A stretch of 64,000 nt of DNA from Thermomonas aquatica (GCF_006337105.1 NZ_CP040871.1:1426001-1490000), one strand, 5' to 3'. Positions 44,591-55,234 are shown, numbered from the stretch's first letter. Numbers and translations: made by a program. The notes: generated from the sequence alone by a model not told the origin.

Positions 44591-45615
44591 ACCCGGTCGC
44601 GCCGGCCCACCGCGAGCATGCGCTGCAGCGCGCGGCGCGCGGCGGCGGCCGTCTCGGCCGGCACCGTCACCTCGTGGCGCAGGTCGCGCAGGCAGGCGTG
44701 GATGTTCGGCAGGGTGATCCGCTTCATGTGCGGGCACAGGTTGCAGGGCTTGATGAACTCCACCTGCGGGAAGCGGTTGCGCAGGTTGTCGGCCATCGAG
44801 CACTCGGTGATCATCGCCACCCGCGACGGCTTCTCCTTTTCCAGCCATGCGCCCATCGCGCTGGTGGAGCCGACGAAATCGGCCTCGGCCAGCACTTCCG
44901 GCGGACATTCCGGATGCGCCACGATCTTCGCGTCGAAGCGCTCGCGTGTATGCCGCGCTTGCATCGCGGTGAACTTCTCGTGGACCTCGCACTGGCCATT
45001 CCACAGCACCAGCTCGATGCCGGTCTGCTGCGCCACCCACGCGCCGAGGTAGCGGTCGGGCAGGAAGATCGCCTTGTCCGCGCCGAACTCGGCGGCGATC
45101 GCCTCCACCACCTGCGCGGCGTTGGCGGAGGTGCAGCAGGCGTCGGACTCGGCCTTCACCGCCGCGCTGGTGTTGACGTAGCTGACCACCGGCACGCCCG
45201 GATGCCGTGCGCGCAGCGCGCGCACGTCGGCGGCAGTGATCGAGGAGGCCAGCGAGCAGCCGGCTTCCAGGTCCGGGATCAGCACGGTCTTGCCGGGCGC
45301 GAGGATCTTGGCGCTCTCGGCCATGAAGTGGACCCCGCACAACACGATCAGCTCGCTGTCGCACTGGGCTGCGGCCTGCGCCAGCGCCAGCGAGTCGCCG
45401 GTGACGTCGGCCACGCCGTGGAAGATCTCCGGCGACTGGTAGCTGTGCGCCATGATCGTCGCGCCGCGCCGGCGCTTGAGTTCGAGGATGGCGTCGATCC
45501 ACGGCAGGTGCAGCGGCACCTCCATGCACGGGATCAGCCGTTCGAGCTTCTCGACCAACGGCGCGTGGCGCGCTTCGAGTGCGGGATGCCAGGACGGTGC
45601 GGGGATTGCGTTCAT
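44587..45615 (-). CDS. nadA: Quinolinate synthase
   Basis: A 342-residue 4Fe-4S enzyme that condenses iminoaspartate with dihydroxyacetone phosphate. Visible features: AHSYQSPEIFHGVADVTGDS, VHFMAESAKIL, the cluster Cys in PDLEAGCSLASSI, HPECPPEV and KPCNLCPHMKRI, and the YVNTSAAVKAESDACCTSAN segment. ATG 45615 gives the usual NadA N terminus. It lies between the chorismate mutase-UbiT gene (76 bp upstream) and nadB (4-base overlap), all on the minus strand. Confidence 0.93.
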   Translation of the reverse strand: MNAIPAPSWHPALEARHAPLVEKLERLIPCMEVPLHLPWIDAILELKRRRGATIMAHSYQSPEIFHGVADVTGDSLALAQAAAQCDSELIVLCGVHFMAESAKILAPGKTVLIPDLEAGCSLASSITAADVRALRARHPGVPVVSYVNTSAAVKAESDACCTSANAAQVVEAIAAEFGADKAIFLPDRYLGAWVAQQTGIELVLWNGQCEVHEKFTAMQARHTRERFDAKIVAHPECPPEVLAEADFVGSTSAMGAWLEKEKPSRVAMITECSMADNLRNRFPQVEFIKPCNLCPHMKRITLPNIHACLRDLRHEVTVPAETAAAARRALQRMLAVGRRDRV

Positions 45616-45691
45616 GCGGCCTCTGGATCGGGAACATGCGCCGCCCCCGCGGCGGCACGTCGCGGGCGGCAACGGGTCGGGGGCGGTGCGC

Positions 45692-46543
45692 TCAGGTCTT
45701 GGCGTGGTAGGCGCCGCGCGCCGCGCGGGCGAAGCGGGCGCCGCGGTTGAGGGCAATGCGCAGGCCCAGCGGCACCTTTTCCCACGGCAGCCGGTCCAGC
45801 AGGTTGCGCGCGGTCAAGCCCAGCTCGATGTCGCCGGTCAGCACCAGCCGACGCTGGAAGAACAGGGTGTCGGCGTCCTCCAGCCGCCCGGCCAGCAGCA
45901 GCAGGTCGGTGGCGCTGCCGCGCACGGTGGCCTCGGCCGGCGCATCGACCACCGCCAGCCGCTGGCCCTGCAGCGCCACCACCCAGCGCAGGCCGAGGTC
46001 GCCGACCTCGATGCCCAACCGGCGTCCGGCCATGAAGTCGAGCGTGCCGTCCTGCATCGGCCCGGCCAGCACCTTCGCCATCGCCCGTTCCAGCAGGCGC
46101 TTCTGCATGGATGGCGGCAGCGCCCGCAGCAGCGGCGCAAGGCGGCGCGGCGGCGGCAACAGGCGCAGCAGGGATTCGCCGACCGGCGGCAGTGGCTGGG
46201 CTTGGGCATCCATGGTGGCCGGCATCATGCGTCGCATCGCACCGGCTTGGCCTTGATCCATGTCAGTCGCCAGTGCCTGCGCCCGGCAGGCCTCGCCGAT
46301 GGCCAGCGAGAGCACCCCGCTGGCGACCTCGGGGGCCACGCCCACCCGCGTCGCGAGCGCGGCGGCGCGTTCGCGCACGTCTTGCTCGCGCCCGGGATCG
46401 CGCCCGCGCGCGCCGGCGTGCGCCTTGAGCCGTCCCGCCACTCGCGCCAGCCGCGCCCGCGCGGCCAGCAGCAGGATCAGGCCATCGTCGACCCCATCGA
46501 TCGCCGTGCGGACCGACGCCAGGCCCGGAACGCGCGCGACCAT
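45692..46543 (-). CDS. Chorismate mutase (AroQ)-UbiT fusion protein
   Basis: One uninterrupted frame of 283 residues. Residues 1-92 align without gaps to the AroQ domain of the E. coli P-protein; equivalents of Arg11, Arg28, Lys39, Asp48, Arg51, Glu52 and Gln88 are Arg12, Arg29, Lys40, Asp49, Arg52, Glu53 and Gln89, with Ser84 replaced by Ala85. Residues 111-283 are an SCP2-type lipid-binding domain of UbiT length (173 residues), the third factor of oxygen-independent ubiquinone synthesis. No stop separates them. Met111 (ATG 46213) would give UbiT alone, and an FNR-like box lies 46 bp before it, so a second, shorter product is possible. ATG 46543 is the likely start; ATG 46714 is an alternative. 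Confidence 0.78.
   Translation of the reverse strand: MVARVPGLASVRTAIDGVDDGLILLLAARARLARVAGRLKAHAGARGRDPGREQDVRERAAALATRVGVAPEVASGVLSLAIGEACRAQALATDMDQGQAGAMRRMMPATMDAQAQPLPPVGESLLRLLPPPRRLAPLLRALPPSMQKRLLERAMAKVLAGPMQDGTLDFMAGRRLGIEVGDLGLRWVVALQGQRLAVVDAPAEATVRGSATDLLLLAGRLEDADTLFFQRRLVLTGDIELGLTARNLLDRLPWEKVPLGLRIALNRGARFARAARGAYHAKT
46253..46266. promoter_or_regulatory. FNR/Anr-like box inside the AroQ-UbiT reading frame
   Basis: TTGATCCATGTCAG, read CTGACATGGATCAA on the coding strand, matches the consensus except one end base. Its centre is about 46 bp before Met111 of the fusion, the natural UbiT start. Confidence 0.45.
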
Positions 46544-46737
46544 CAGCCGGCAGGCCGCTGGATCGCGCAGGCACCGCCATCGAAAGGCGCGATGCGCCGG
46601 CACGGGGCAGGCGGGGCGTGCGGGCCCGGCGCCCGGCCAGGCAGCGGCACGGCGGGCGACTTCAATGGAATGCGGCGGGCCATGCGCTTCCCCGGCGGCG
46701 ACGGCGACGATCATTCCCCGCCGCGCGGCGCGGCGCG

Positions 46738-46751
46738 ATGACGCAGGTCAA
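46738..46751. promoter_or_regulatory. FNR/Anr-like box upstream of the AroQ-UbiT gene
   Basis: ATGACGCAGGTCAA has one perfect half-site and one first-base mismatch. It overlaps the stop codon of the decayed Mop gene and lies about 200 bp before ATG 46543. Confidence 0.5.
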
Positions 46752-46972
46752 GCCGGGGGCGCGGGGGCGCCGGCGAGCTGCAACTCGACCTCGGCGTAGA
46801 TCGCGAACGAGAACCTCACCGGCGCGACCGCGCTGCGCCCAGGCGCCAACCCGAGTTCCTCCACGCTGCGGTGCTGATGATCGCGGCCAGGCGATCGCCG
46901 TCGTCTAGACCGGGGCGACCTCGCTGTTCACCGCACCGCGTGGATTGCCGCCACGCCCCGCCCACCTGGCAT
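46748..46972 (-). pseudogene. Degraded molybdate-binding Mop (TOBE) domain gene
   Basis: Joined across frames, the minus strand reads like a molbindin: GRGVAAIHA, then GAVNSEV, then DGDRLAAIISTA, then VEELGLAPGRSAVAPVRFSF and a short tail to a TGA. The pieces lie in different frames with a TGA and a TAG between, so at least two or three frameshifts have occurred. An intact Mop protein of this kind binds molybdate in the cytoplasm. The rest of the interval 46544-47026 holds only the FNR-like box and no convincing gene. Confidence 0.6.
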
Positions 46973-47026
46973 TGCCGCAAAGCGGTCAGCGCCTGGTGGA
47001 AGGACAGCTCCCGCGGCCCATGCCGG

Positions 47027-47437
47027 TCAGCCGCGCGCCAGCGACACCAGCGCGCCGTCGCGGTCCACCGCGAGGAAGTTGCCGATCCGCCCGCCCTTGA
47101 TCTGCTCCACCATCATCTGCAGCGGCTGCACCGCCTCGTCGCTGTTGGGGGCGTGGCCGCCACGGCCATCCATCGCCGCCACGAACAGGATCCGCCAGTC
47201 CGGGAGCGCCGCGCGCGATTCCTCGCGCAGCGCCGCGAACGAGGCGATCTCTTCCGGCAACTTGTCCACGCACACCGCCGGCGCCAGCGCGCCGCCCTCG
47301 CCGCGCTCGAACGCCGCGCGTTCCGCCGCGGTGGCGTCGGGCGGGCATTCGGCGCGGGCGAACACCAGCAGCAGGCGTTGCGGCTGCGGTTGCCGCGCGG
47401 CGGCGGCGAGCAGGTCGTCGAAATGGTCCATGCGCAT
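47027..47437 (-). CDS. Conserved protein of unknown function
   Basis: A 136-residue, apparently cytoplasmic protein. Conserved-looking segments are QRLLLVFARAECP, AVCVDKLPEEI and WRILFVAAMDGRGGHAPNSDEA. Similar small proteins in Pseudomonas and Xanthomonadaceae genomes are often labelled ribonucleotide reductase subunit alpha, but no reductase motif is present here, so that label should not be copied. It is divergent from the gene at 47559 with an FNR-like box between, suggesting anaerobic induction. An ATG two codons downstream is an alternative start. Confidence 0.7.
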   Translation of the reverse strand: MRMDHFDDLLAAAARQPQPQRLLLVFARAECPPDATAAERAAFERGEGGALAPAVCVDKLPEEIASFAALREESRAALPDWRILFVAAMDGRGGHAPNSDEAVQPLQMMVEQIKGGRIGNFLAVDRDGALVSLARG

Positions 47438-47484
47438 GCGCTCCCGTGGGGGCCGCAGTCTACGGCCTGCGCATCCCGCGGTTC

Positions 47485-47498
47485 TTGACCTGAGTCAG
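47485..47498. promoter_or_regulatory. FNR/Anr-like box in a divergent promoter
   Basis: TTGACCTGAGTCAG lies 48 bp from the start of the minus-strand gene and about 67 bp (centre) before the plus-strand gene at 47559. Confidence 0.55.
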
Positions 47499-47558
47499 TG
47501 CGGCCGTCCGCGCACGCACGGACACTGCGCCTCCATTCGCCACACTCCGGATCCGTCC

Positions 47559-47795
47559 ATGAGCACGCCGCACGCCGACTCCACGCAGGACGCCGCCCTG
47601 CAGACCTTGCGCGGACTGCTGGCCCGCCTCGACCCCGACAGCGAACTGCTGGTGGATCCCGACGGCGGCGAGTGGCTGGTGCGCGGCGACATCGATCCCG
47701 CGCAACTGGACGCGGCGATCCGCGAAGCGGGGCTGAGCATGCGCGTGGTCGCGCCCGAGGGTGGCGACTGCTGCGGCAGTTGCGGCTGCGGCTGA
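47559..47795 (+). CDS. Small HMA-like protein with a Cys-rich tail
   Basis: A 78-residue protein. Residues 12-65 follow the helix-strand-strand-helix-strand pattern of the second half of heavy-metal-associated domains (LARLDPDSELLVDPDGGEWL, then IDPAQLDAAIREAGLSMRVV). The usual N-terminal CxxC metal loop is missing. Instead four Cys (71, 72, 75, 77) cluster in the last eight residues, CCGSCGCG. It may bind copper or another soft metal. It is followed after 23 bp by the HemN-like gene and is preceded by an FNR-like box. Confidence 0.68.
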   Translation: MSTPHADSTQDAALQTLRGLLARLDPDSELLVDPDGGEWLVRGDIDPAQLDAAIREAGLSMRVVAPEGGDCCGSCGCG

Positions 47796-47818
47796 TGCCG
47801 GCCCGCGCTACCGCCGCC

Positions 47819-49153
47819 ATGAACCCCGCATCGCCCAGCCCCATCGACCGCCTGGTCCGCTGCCTCGAATTCGGCGGCGGGCGCTACGCGCTGTACCCGC
47901 CGCCGCGCACGTTCGCCGACTTCACCGATGCGCAGTTCACCGCGGCGATCTGCGCCAGCAACGGCGACCCGATCCCGCCGCAGCTGGCGCTGCATTTCGA
48001 CGTGCCCGCGGCCTATCGCAGCGGCTTCTGCGGCGCGGATGCGCCGCTGGGCCAGCGCGATCGCGCGCGCGCGCACGCCTACCGCGACCGCCTGGTGCGC
48101 GAAGTCGGCCTGGTCGGCGACCTGTTCGACCGCGACCGCGACGTGGTCGGCGTCAGCCTCGCCCCGGGCATGACCCGCTGGATGTCGCCGGCGCAGGTCG
48201 CCGAATTGCTGGAGAGCCTGGGCCGGCATTTCCACGTGCATCGCCACGGCGTCGACCTGGCGATGACCCTCGACCTCGACGACCCGACCGCCCCGCCGCT
48301 GCGCGCATGGGCCGAACTCGGCTTCAACCGGGTCAGCATCAGCCTGTCCGCCATCGCCGGCAGCGAACGGCCGGCGGCCGAAGTGGCACGGCACGTGGAA
48401 CGCGCGCGCAACGCCGGCTTCGCCAACCTGCGCGTCGAGGTGCCGTACGGCTTGCCCGGCCAGTCCGCGGAGGCGTTCGAAGCGTTGCTGGCGGCGGTGC
48501 TCGCGGCGGAACCGGAACGGGTCGGCTTGCGCCACTGCCCGGCGCCGGAACACGACGAGCAGGTGGCGGAATCGCCGGCGCGGCTGCAGGCGCATGCGCG
48601 CATGCTGATCGCCGGCGCCGATGCGCTGGAAGCCGCCGGCTACCTGCACGTCGGCGTCGACCTGTTCGCGCGGCCGAACGATCCGCTGGTCGTCGCCCAG
48701 CGCCACCAGCGCCTGCACCGCGACGCGCTCGGCTTCGGCGCGCACGGCGCCACCCACCTGGTCGGCTTCGGCGTGGGCGCGATCAGCCAGCTCGGCGGTT
48801 GCCATGCGCAGAACCCGCTCGACCTGGCGACCTGGGAAGCGCGCATCGACCAGGGCAAGCGCGCGGTGCAGCGCGGCATCGACCTGTGCCCGGACGACGA
48901 CGTACGCGCCGAATTGCTACAACGCATCCTGTGCTACGGCCGGATCGACACCCGGCAACTGGAGCATCACCACCACATCCGCTTCCGCGAGTATTTCGCC
49001 GACGACCTGCTGCGGCTGGCGCCGCTGTTCGAGGCCGGCAGCCTGCGCTGGGATGCCGACGCGATCGTGCTGGATCGCTGCGCCCGGCTGGCGTCGCGCT
49101 CGATCGCCTCGCAGTTCGATCCCCGTTCCGCCGCCTCCGATTGCCCCGGCTGA
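47819..49153 (+). CDS. HemN-like protein lacking radical-SAM motifs
   Basis: A 444-residue full-length homologue of oxygen-independent coproporphyrinogen III dehydrogenase. The C-terminal half is well kept (VDLFARPNDPLVVAQ, HLVGFGVGAISQLGGCHAQN, FREYFADDLLRLAPL). The CxxxCxxC cluster site is gone: LALHFDVPAAYRSGFCGAD retains a single Cys (71). The SAM-binding GGGTPT is replaced by APGMTR (115-120), and the N-terminal RYTSYPT by RYALYPP. It therefore should not catalyse the HemN reaction. It lies 6 bp before the FNR gene. ATG 47819 is chosen; ATG 47794 would add eight residues. Confidence 0.85.
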   Translation: MNPASPSPIDRLVRCLEFGGGRYALYPPPRTFADFTDAQFTAAICASNGDPIPPQLALHFDVPAAYRSGFCGADAPLGQRDRARAHAYRDRLVREVGLVGDLFDRDRDVVGVSLAPGMTRWMSPAQVAELLESLGRHFHVHRHGVDLAMTLDLDDPTAPPLRAWAELGFNRVSISLSAIAGSERPAAEVARHVERARNAGFANLRVEVPYGLPGQSAEAFEALLAAVLAAEPERVGLRHCPAPEHDEQVAESPARLQAHARMLIAGADALEAAGYLHVGVDLFARPNDPLVVAQRHQRLHRDALGFGAHGATHLVGFGVGAISQLGGCHAQNPLDLATWEARIDQGKRAVQRGIDLCPDDDVRAELLQRILCYGRIDTRQLEHHHHIRFREYFADDLLRLAPLFEAGSLRWDADAIVLDRCARLASRSIASQFDPRSAASDCPG

Positions 49154-49159
49154 GCCCCG

Positions 49160-49924
49160 ATGCGGCCCCTCGAACCCATCGGACCAGGCGGGCCCAGCCC
49201 GAACGCGGCCTCGTCCGACGATGGCGACGACTACACGTTCTGCACCACCTGCGCGTTCTCGCACGCCTGCCTGTCCGAGGGCTACGCGAAGCAGGACCTC
49301 GCCGCCCTGCACGTGCTGGTCGAGCACATCGGGCCGTTTCCTCCCGGGCGGCCGATCTTCAAGAAAGGCGATGCCTTCAATGCGATCGCCGCGGTGCGCG
49401 CCGGCACGGTCAAGACCTTCATCCTCGACGATGCCGGCAACGAACAGGTGCTGGGCTTCCACCTGCCGGGCGAAGTGATCGGGCTGGATGCGATCCACAG
49501 CTCGCGCTTTCCCTGCAGCGCGGTGGCGCTGGACACGGTCACCCTGTGCCGGCTGTCCTTCCCCAAGCTGTCGCTGCTGGCCGCACGCATGCCGGGCCTG
49601 CAGCAGCAGCTGTTCCGCCTGCTCAGCCAGGACATCGGCAAGTCCAACCTGCTGGCGGGCGACTCCAGTTCCGAACAGCGCCTCGCCGCGTTTCTGCTGC
49701 TGCTGTCGGCGCGCTACGCCGCGCGCGGGTTTTCGCCGTCGCGGTTCCTGCTGACCATGAGCCGCACCGACATCGCCAACCACCTGCGGCTGGCGCCGGA
49801 GACGGTGAGCCGCATCATCCGCCGCTTCAGCAGCGAAGGCCTGATCGACATCCGCCAGCGCGACGTGCAATTGCTCGATCGCGAACGCCTGGCCGCGATG
49901 GCGCGGCCGATCCTGCGCGACTGA
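49160..49924 (+). CDS. FNR/Anr-type oxygen-sensing transcription regulator
   Basis: A 254-residue Crp/Fnr protein. The N-terminal Cys28, Cys31 and Cys37 have the FNR spacing, and Cys130 matches E. coli Cys122, so it should carry an oxygen-labile 4Fe-4S cluster. The effector domain (about 55-165) and dimer helix precede a helix-turn-helix with the recognition helix ETVSR at 214-218, the residues that read TTGAT/ATCAA half-sites. An extra Cys119 is present. It is 6 bp after the HemN-like gene and 10 bp before a decarboxylase gene. It is the likely regulator of the eleven FNR-like boxes in this window. Anr is the best equivalent; Dnr is unlikely because it lacks these Cys residues. Confidence 0.9.
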   Translation: MRPLEPIGPGGPSPNAASSDDGDDYTFCTTCAFSHACLSEGYAKQDLAALHVLVEHIGPFPPGRPIFKKGDAFNAIAAVRAGTVKTFILDDAGNEQVLGFHLPGEVIGLDAIHSSRFPCSAVALDTVTLCRLSFPKLSLLAARMPGLQQQLFRLLSQDIGKSNLLAGDSSSEQRLAAFLLLLSARYAARGFSPSRFLLTMSRTDIANHLRLAPETVSRIIRRFSSEGLIDIRQRDVQLLDRERLAAMARPILRD

Positions 49925-49934
49925 AAGGACCCGC

Positions 49935-51896
49935 ATGCCCGCCCACACCACCGAACCCGGACCGCAGCCCGGCGACGCCGCGGCCCGCGACCGCCTGCTC
50001 GATGCCTGCTTCCTCGGCCCGTACGGCGAGAACGACGCCCTGCTGGAACGGCTGGTCGTCGAGTTCCTGCGCGACCACGTCTACTGGCGGCGCAACTTCC
50101 ATCCGGAGGATCCGCCGGCGATCGCCACCGACGCCGCGTTCGCGCCGGACTACCGCGCGTTCGAGGCGCGCATGCGCCGCGAGCTGCACCAGCTGTCGGC
50201 GGCGCTGAAGAAATCGGTGCCGTTCCACAGCCCGCGCTACATCGGGCACATGGCCTCCGACCTGCTGCTGCCCGGGCTGGTCGCGCAGATCCTGACCCTG
50301 CCGTACAACCCCAACAACGTCAGCGAGGACGCCGCGCCGGTCACGGTGGACCTGGAAGTCGAGGCCGGCCTGCAGCTGGCGCGCATGGTCGGCTATCCGC
50401 ACGATCCCGAGCGCGATCCCTGCGCGTTCGGCCACCTCACCTCGGGCGGCACCCTGGCCAATTACCAGGCGCTGCGCCTGGCGCTGGCGCTGAAGGCGTT
50501 CCCGGTGGCGCTGCGCGCCGCGCAGGTACCCGGCATCGCGCTTCCCGAAGACGACTGGCAGGCCTTCAACCTGGGCCCGGCCGGCGCCACCGCGCTGGTG
50601 GTGCGCTGGAAGGCGTGGCTGGCCGCGCAGACCCCGCGCGAGCATCGCGCGTGGAAGGCCAGGGTCGAGGGCGAACGCATCGAACGCCGCGGCCTGGTCG
50701 ATTTCTTCGCCGCCCATCCGCAACTGAAGGTGCCGTGGGTGCTGGCGCCGGTGACCGCGCACTATTCGTGGTCGAAGGGCATGAAGCTGCTGGGCCTGGG
50801 CCGCGACCAGCTCAGGCTGATGCCGGAGCGCGAGATGCGGATGGACGCGGACGCGCTGGGCAGCACGCTGGCGGCATGCGAACGCGCGCGCCAGCCGCTG
50901 CTGATGGCGGTCGGCGTGTTCGGCACCACCGAATTCGGCACCGTCGACCCGATCGACGCCCTGGTCGATGCGCGCGATGCCGCGCAGGCGCGCGGGCTGG
51001 GCTTCAGCGTGCACGTGGACGCGGCCTGGGGCGGCTACCTGTCCACCCTGTTCCGCAACCCGGACGGCAGCCTGCGCCCGCGCGCGGAAGTGGCGCAGGG
51101 CTTCCGCCAGTTCCCGCAGCCGCACGTGCATGCGGCGGCGGCGGCGCTGGCGCGCACCGACTCCATCACCATCGACCCGCACAAGCTGGGTTACCTGCCC
51201 TACGGCGCCGGCGCCTTCCTGTGCCGCGACCACCGCGCGATGGCGCTGCTGGCGGAATCCGCCGACTACGTGTTCCACGACCAAGCGCCGCGCGGCTACC
51301 GCGCGCGCTACCGCAACCTGGGCCAGTTCATCCCGGAAGGCTCCAAGCCCGGCGCCAACGCCGCCGCGGTGTACGTCACCCACAAGGTGCTGCCGCTGGA
51401 CCACGCCAATTTCGGCCGCCTGCCGGCGCAGACCGTGCTCTCCGCCGAAGCCTTCCACGCCGCCGCGCAGGCCTTCGCCGAACGCATCCGCGCGCAGGCG
51501 CGCGCCTGCGTGCCGTTCCCGCCGGACAGCAACCTGGTGTGCATCGCGCTGAACCCCGCCGGCAACCGCGACATCGCCACCGCCAATGCGTTCGCGCGAC
51601 GGCTGCACGACCGGCTGCGGGTCGATCCCGGCCTGCCGCTGCAGGACCGCAGCTTCTTCGGCTCGGTGACCACCCTGCGCCCGCAGGCGTTGGGCCCGGC
51701 CGGGATGCAACGCATCCTGGATGCGCTGGGGCTGGCGCCGGCAAGCGACGGCGAAGGCGAGGACCACCTGGTGATCCTGCGCCATACCCTGATGAACCCG
51801 TACCTGATCGACCGCGAGAACGGGATCAGCTACATCGACCTGTATTTCGATTTCCTCGCCGGCTGCGTGCGCGCGCTCGCCGAGGCCGATGGCTGA
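49935..51896 (+). CDS. PLP-dependent group II amino acid decarboxylase
   Basis: A 653-residue enzyme of the aromatic/glutamate decarboxylase superfamily. The PLP lysine is in ITIDPHKLGYLPYGAGAFLC (about residue 416); the PLP-ring Asp is in FSVHVDAAWGGYLSTLF; HLTSGGTLANYQALRLAL is the phosphate-binding region. Its length and the HKLGYLPYGAGA sequence resemble bacterial tyrosine decarboxylases, so an aromatic amino acid is a likely substrate, but this is not certain. It begins 10 bp after the FNR gene and may be transcribed with it. Confidence 0.8.
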   Translation: MPAHTTEPGPQPGDAAARDRLLDACFLGPYGENDALLERLVVEFLRDHVYWRRNFHPEDPPAIATDAAFAPDYRAFEARMRRELHQLSAALKKSVPFHSPRYIGHMASDLLLPGLVAQILTLPYNPNNVSEDAAPVTVDLEVEAGLQLARMVGYPHDPERDPCAFGHLTSGGTLANYQALRLALALKAFPVALRAAQVPGIALPEDDWQAFNLGPAGATALVVRWKAWLAAQTPREHRAWKARVEGERIERRGLVDFFAAHPQLKVPWVLAPVTAHYSWSKGMKLLGLGRDQLRLMPEREMRMDADALGSTLAACERARQPLLMAVGVFGTTEFGTVDPIDALVDARDAAQARGLGFSVHVDAAWGGYLSTLFRNPDGSLRPRAEVAQGFRQFPQPHVHAAAAALARTDSITIDPHKLGYLPYGAGAFLCRDHRAMALLAESADYVFHDQAPRGYRARYRNLGQFIPEGSKPGANAAAVYVTHKVLPLDHANFGRLPAQTVLSAEAFHAAAQAFAERIRAQARACVPFPPDSNLVCIALNPAGNRDIATANAFARRLHDRLRVDPGLPLQDRSFFGSVTTLRPQALGPAGMQRILDALGLAPASDGEGEDHLVILRHTLMNPYLIDRENGISYIDLYFDFLAGCVRALAEADG

Positions 51897-51995
51897 GGCG
51901 TAGCGGGCCGACGCAGCCGGGCGACGCGGATCGTCCGACTGCGGCGCAACGGGCGATGCGCGACAATGGGCGACCCCACCGATTGCCCATGCGCG

Positions 51996-54637
<2,642 letters not shown>

Positions 54638-54641
<4 letters not shown>

Positions 54642-55213
54642 GCGAGACCCGGCTCTTCTTCGCCGCGATGCCGCCTCCGGATGTCGTGGCGGCCATTCGC
54701 GAGGTCGTGCACACGCATGGCCTCGAACAATGGCTGGGCCGGAGGCTGTTCGCCCCCGAAAACTGGCATCAGTCGCTCTCGGAGCGCAAGCGCGACGCCA
54801 CCCGCGCCGACATGGCGCTGCTGCGCGCGGTCGGTGAACGCATCCGCGCGCACGCCTTCACCCTGCAGTACAACCGGATCGACAGCAGCCTGACGCCGGC
54901 CGGCAAGCACTACCTCAGCTTGCGCGCCAAGGGCAAACCGAAGGCATTCGAGGCCATCAACCAAGCCCTGCAACGCGAACTGCTCGCCGCCGATTATCCG
55001 GACATGGCCACCGGCGTGACCGCACACACCACCCTGAGCTACGACGCGCCATCGCTGATCGACAAGATCGACATCGCCCCTTCCATCGACTGGACAATCA
55101 ACGAACTGTTGTTGGTGCTTGGCAACGGCAACCCGTACCACTACGACATCATCGATCGTTGGCCGCTGCTGCCCGAGCGCGATCCGATCGTCACCCAAAC
55201 CAGCCTGTTCTGA
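54638..55213 (+). CDS. 2H-phosphoesterase (2'-5' RNA ligase family)
   Basis: A 191-residue protein with the two HxT/S-phi motifs of the 2H superfamily: NWHQSLSE near residue 45 and TAHTTLSYDAP near 130. It starts ETRLFFAAMPP, as ThpR/LigT proteins do. Such enzymes hydrolyse or ligate 2',5' or cyclic phosphodiesters in RNA or nucleotides. The GTG start lies in the acnD stop (GTGA), so it is translated with acnD; why it sits between acnD and prpF is unclear. Confidence 0.82.
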
Positions 55214-55234
55214 CGCCTCTTCCCAGGAACGCCC

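Noticed and set aside
44591-45658. N-terminal extension of the nadB frame through nadA
   Set aside because: The extension is Arg/Ala/Pro-rich and lies in nadA, which is clearly coding in another frame. The GTG at 44590 starts a normal NadB.
46752-46910. Plus-strand open frame in the interval after the FNR-like box
   Set aside because: The translation is Arg/Pro/Ala-rich with no domain, while the minus strand shows Mop-like segments across frames.
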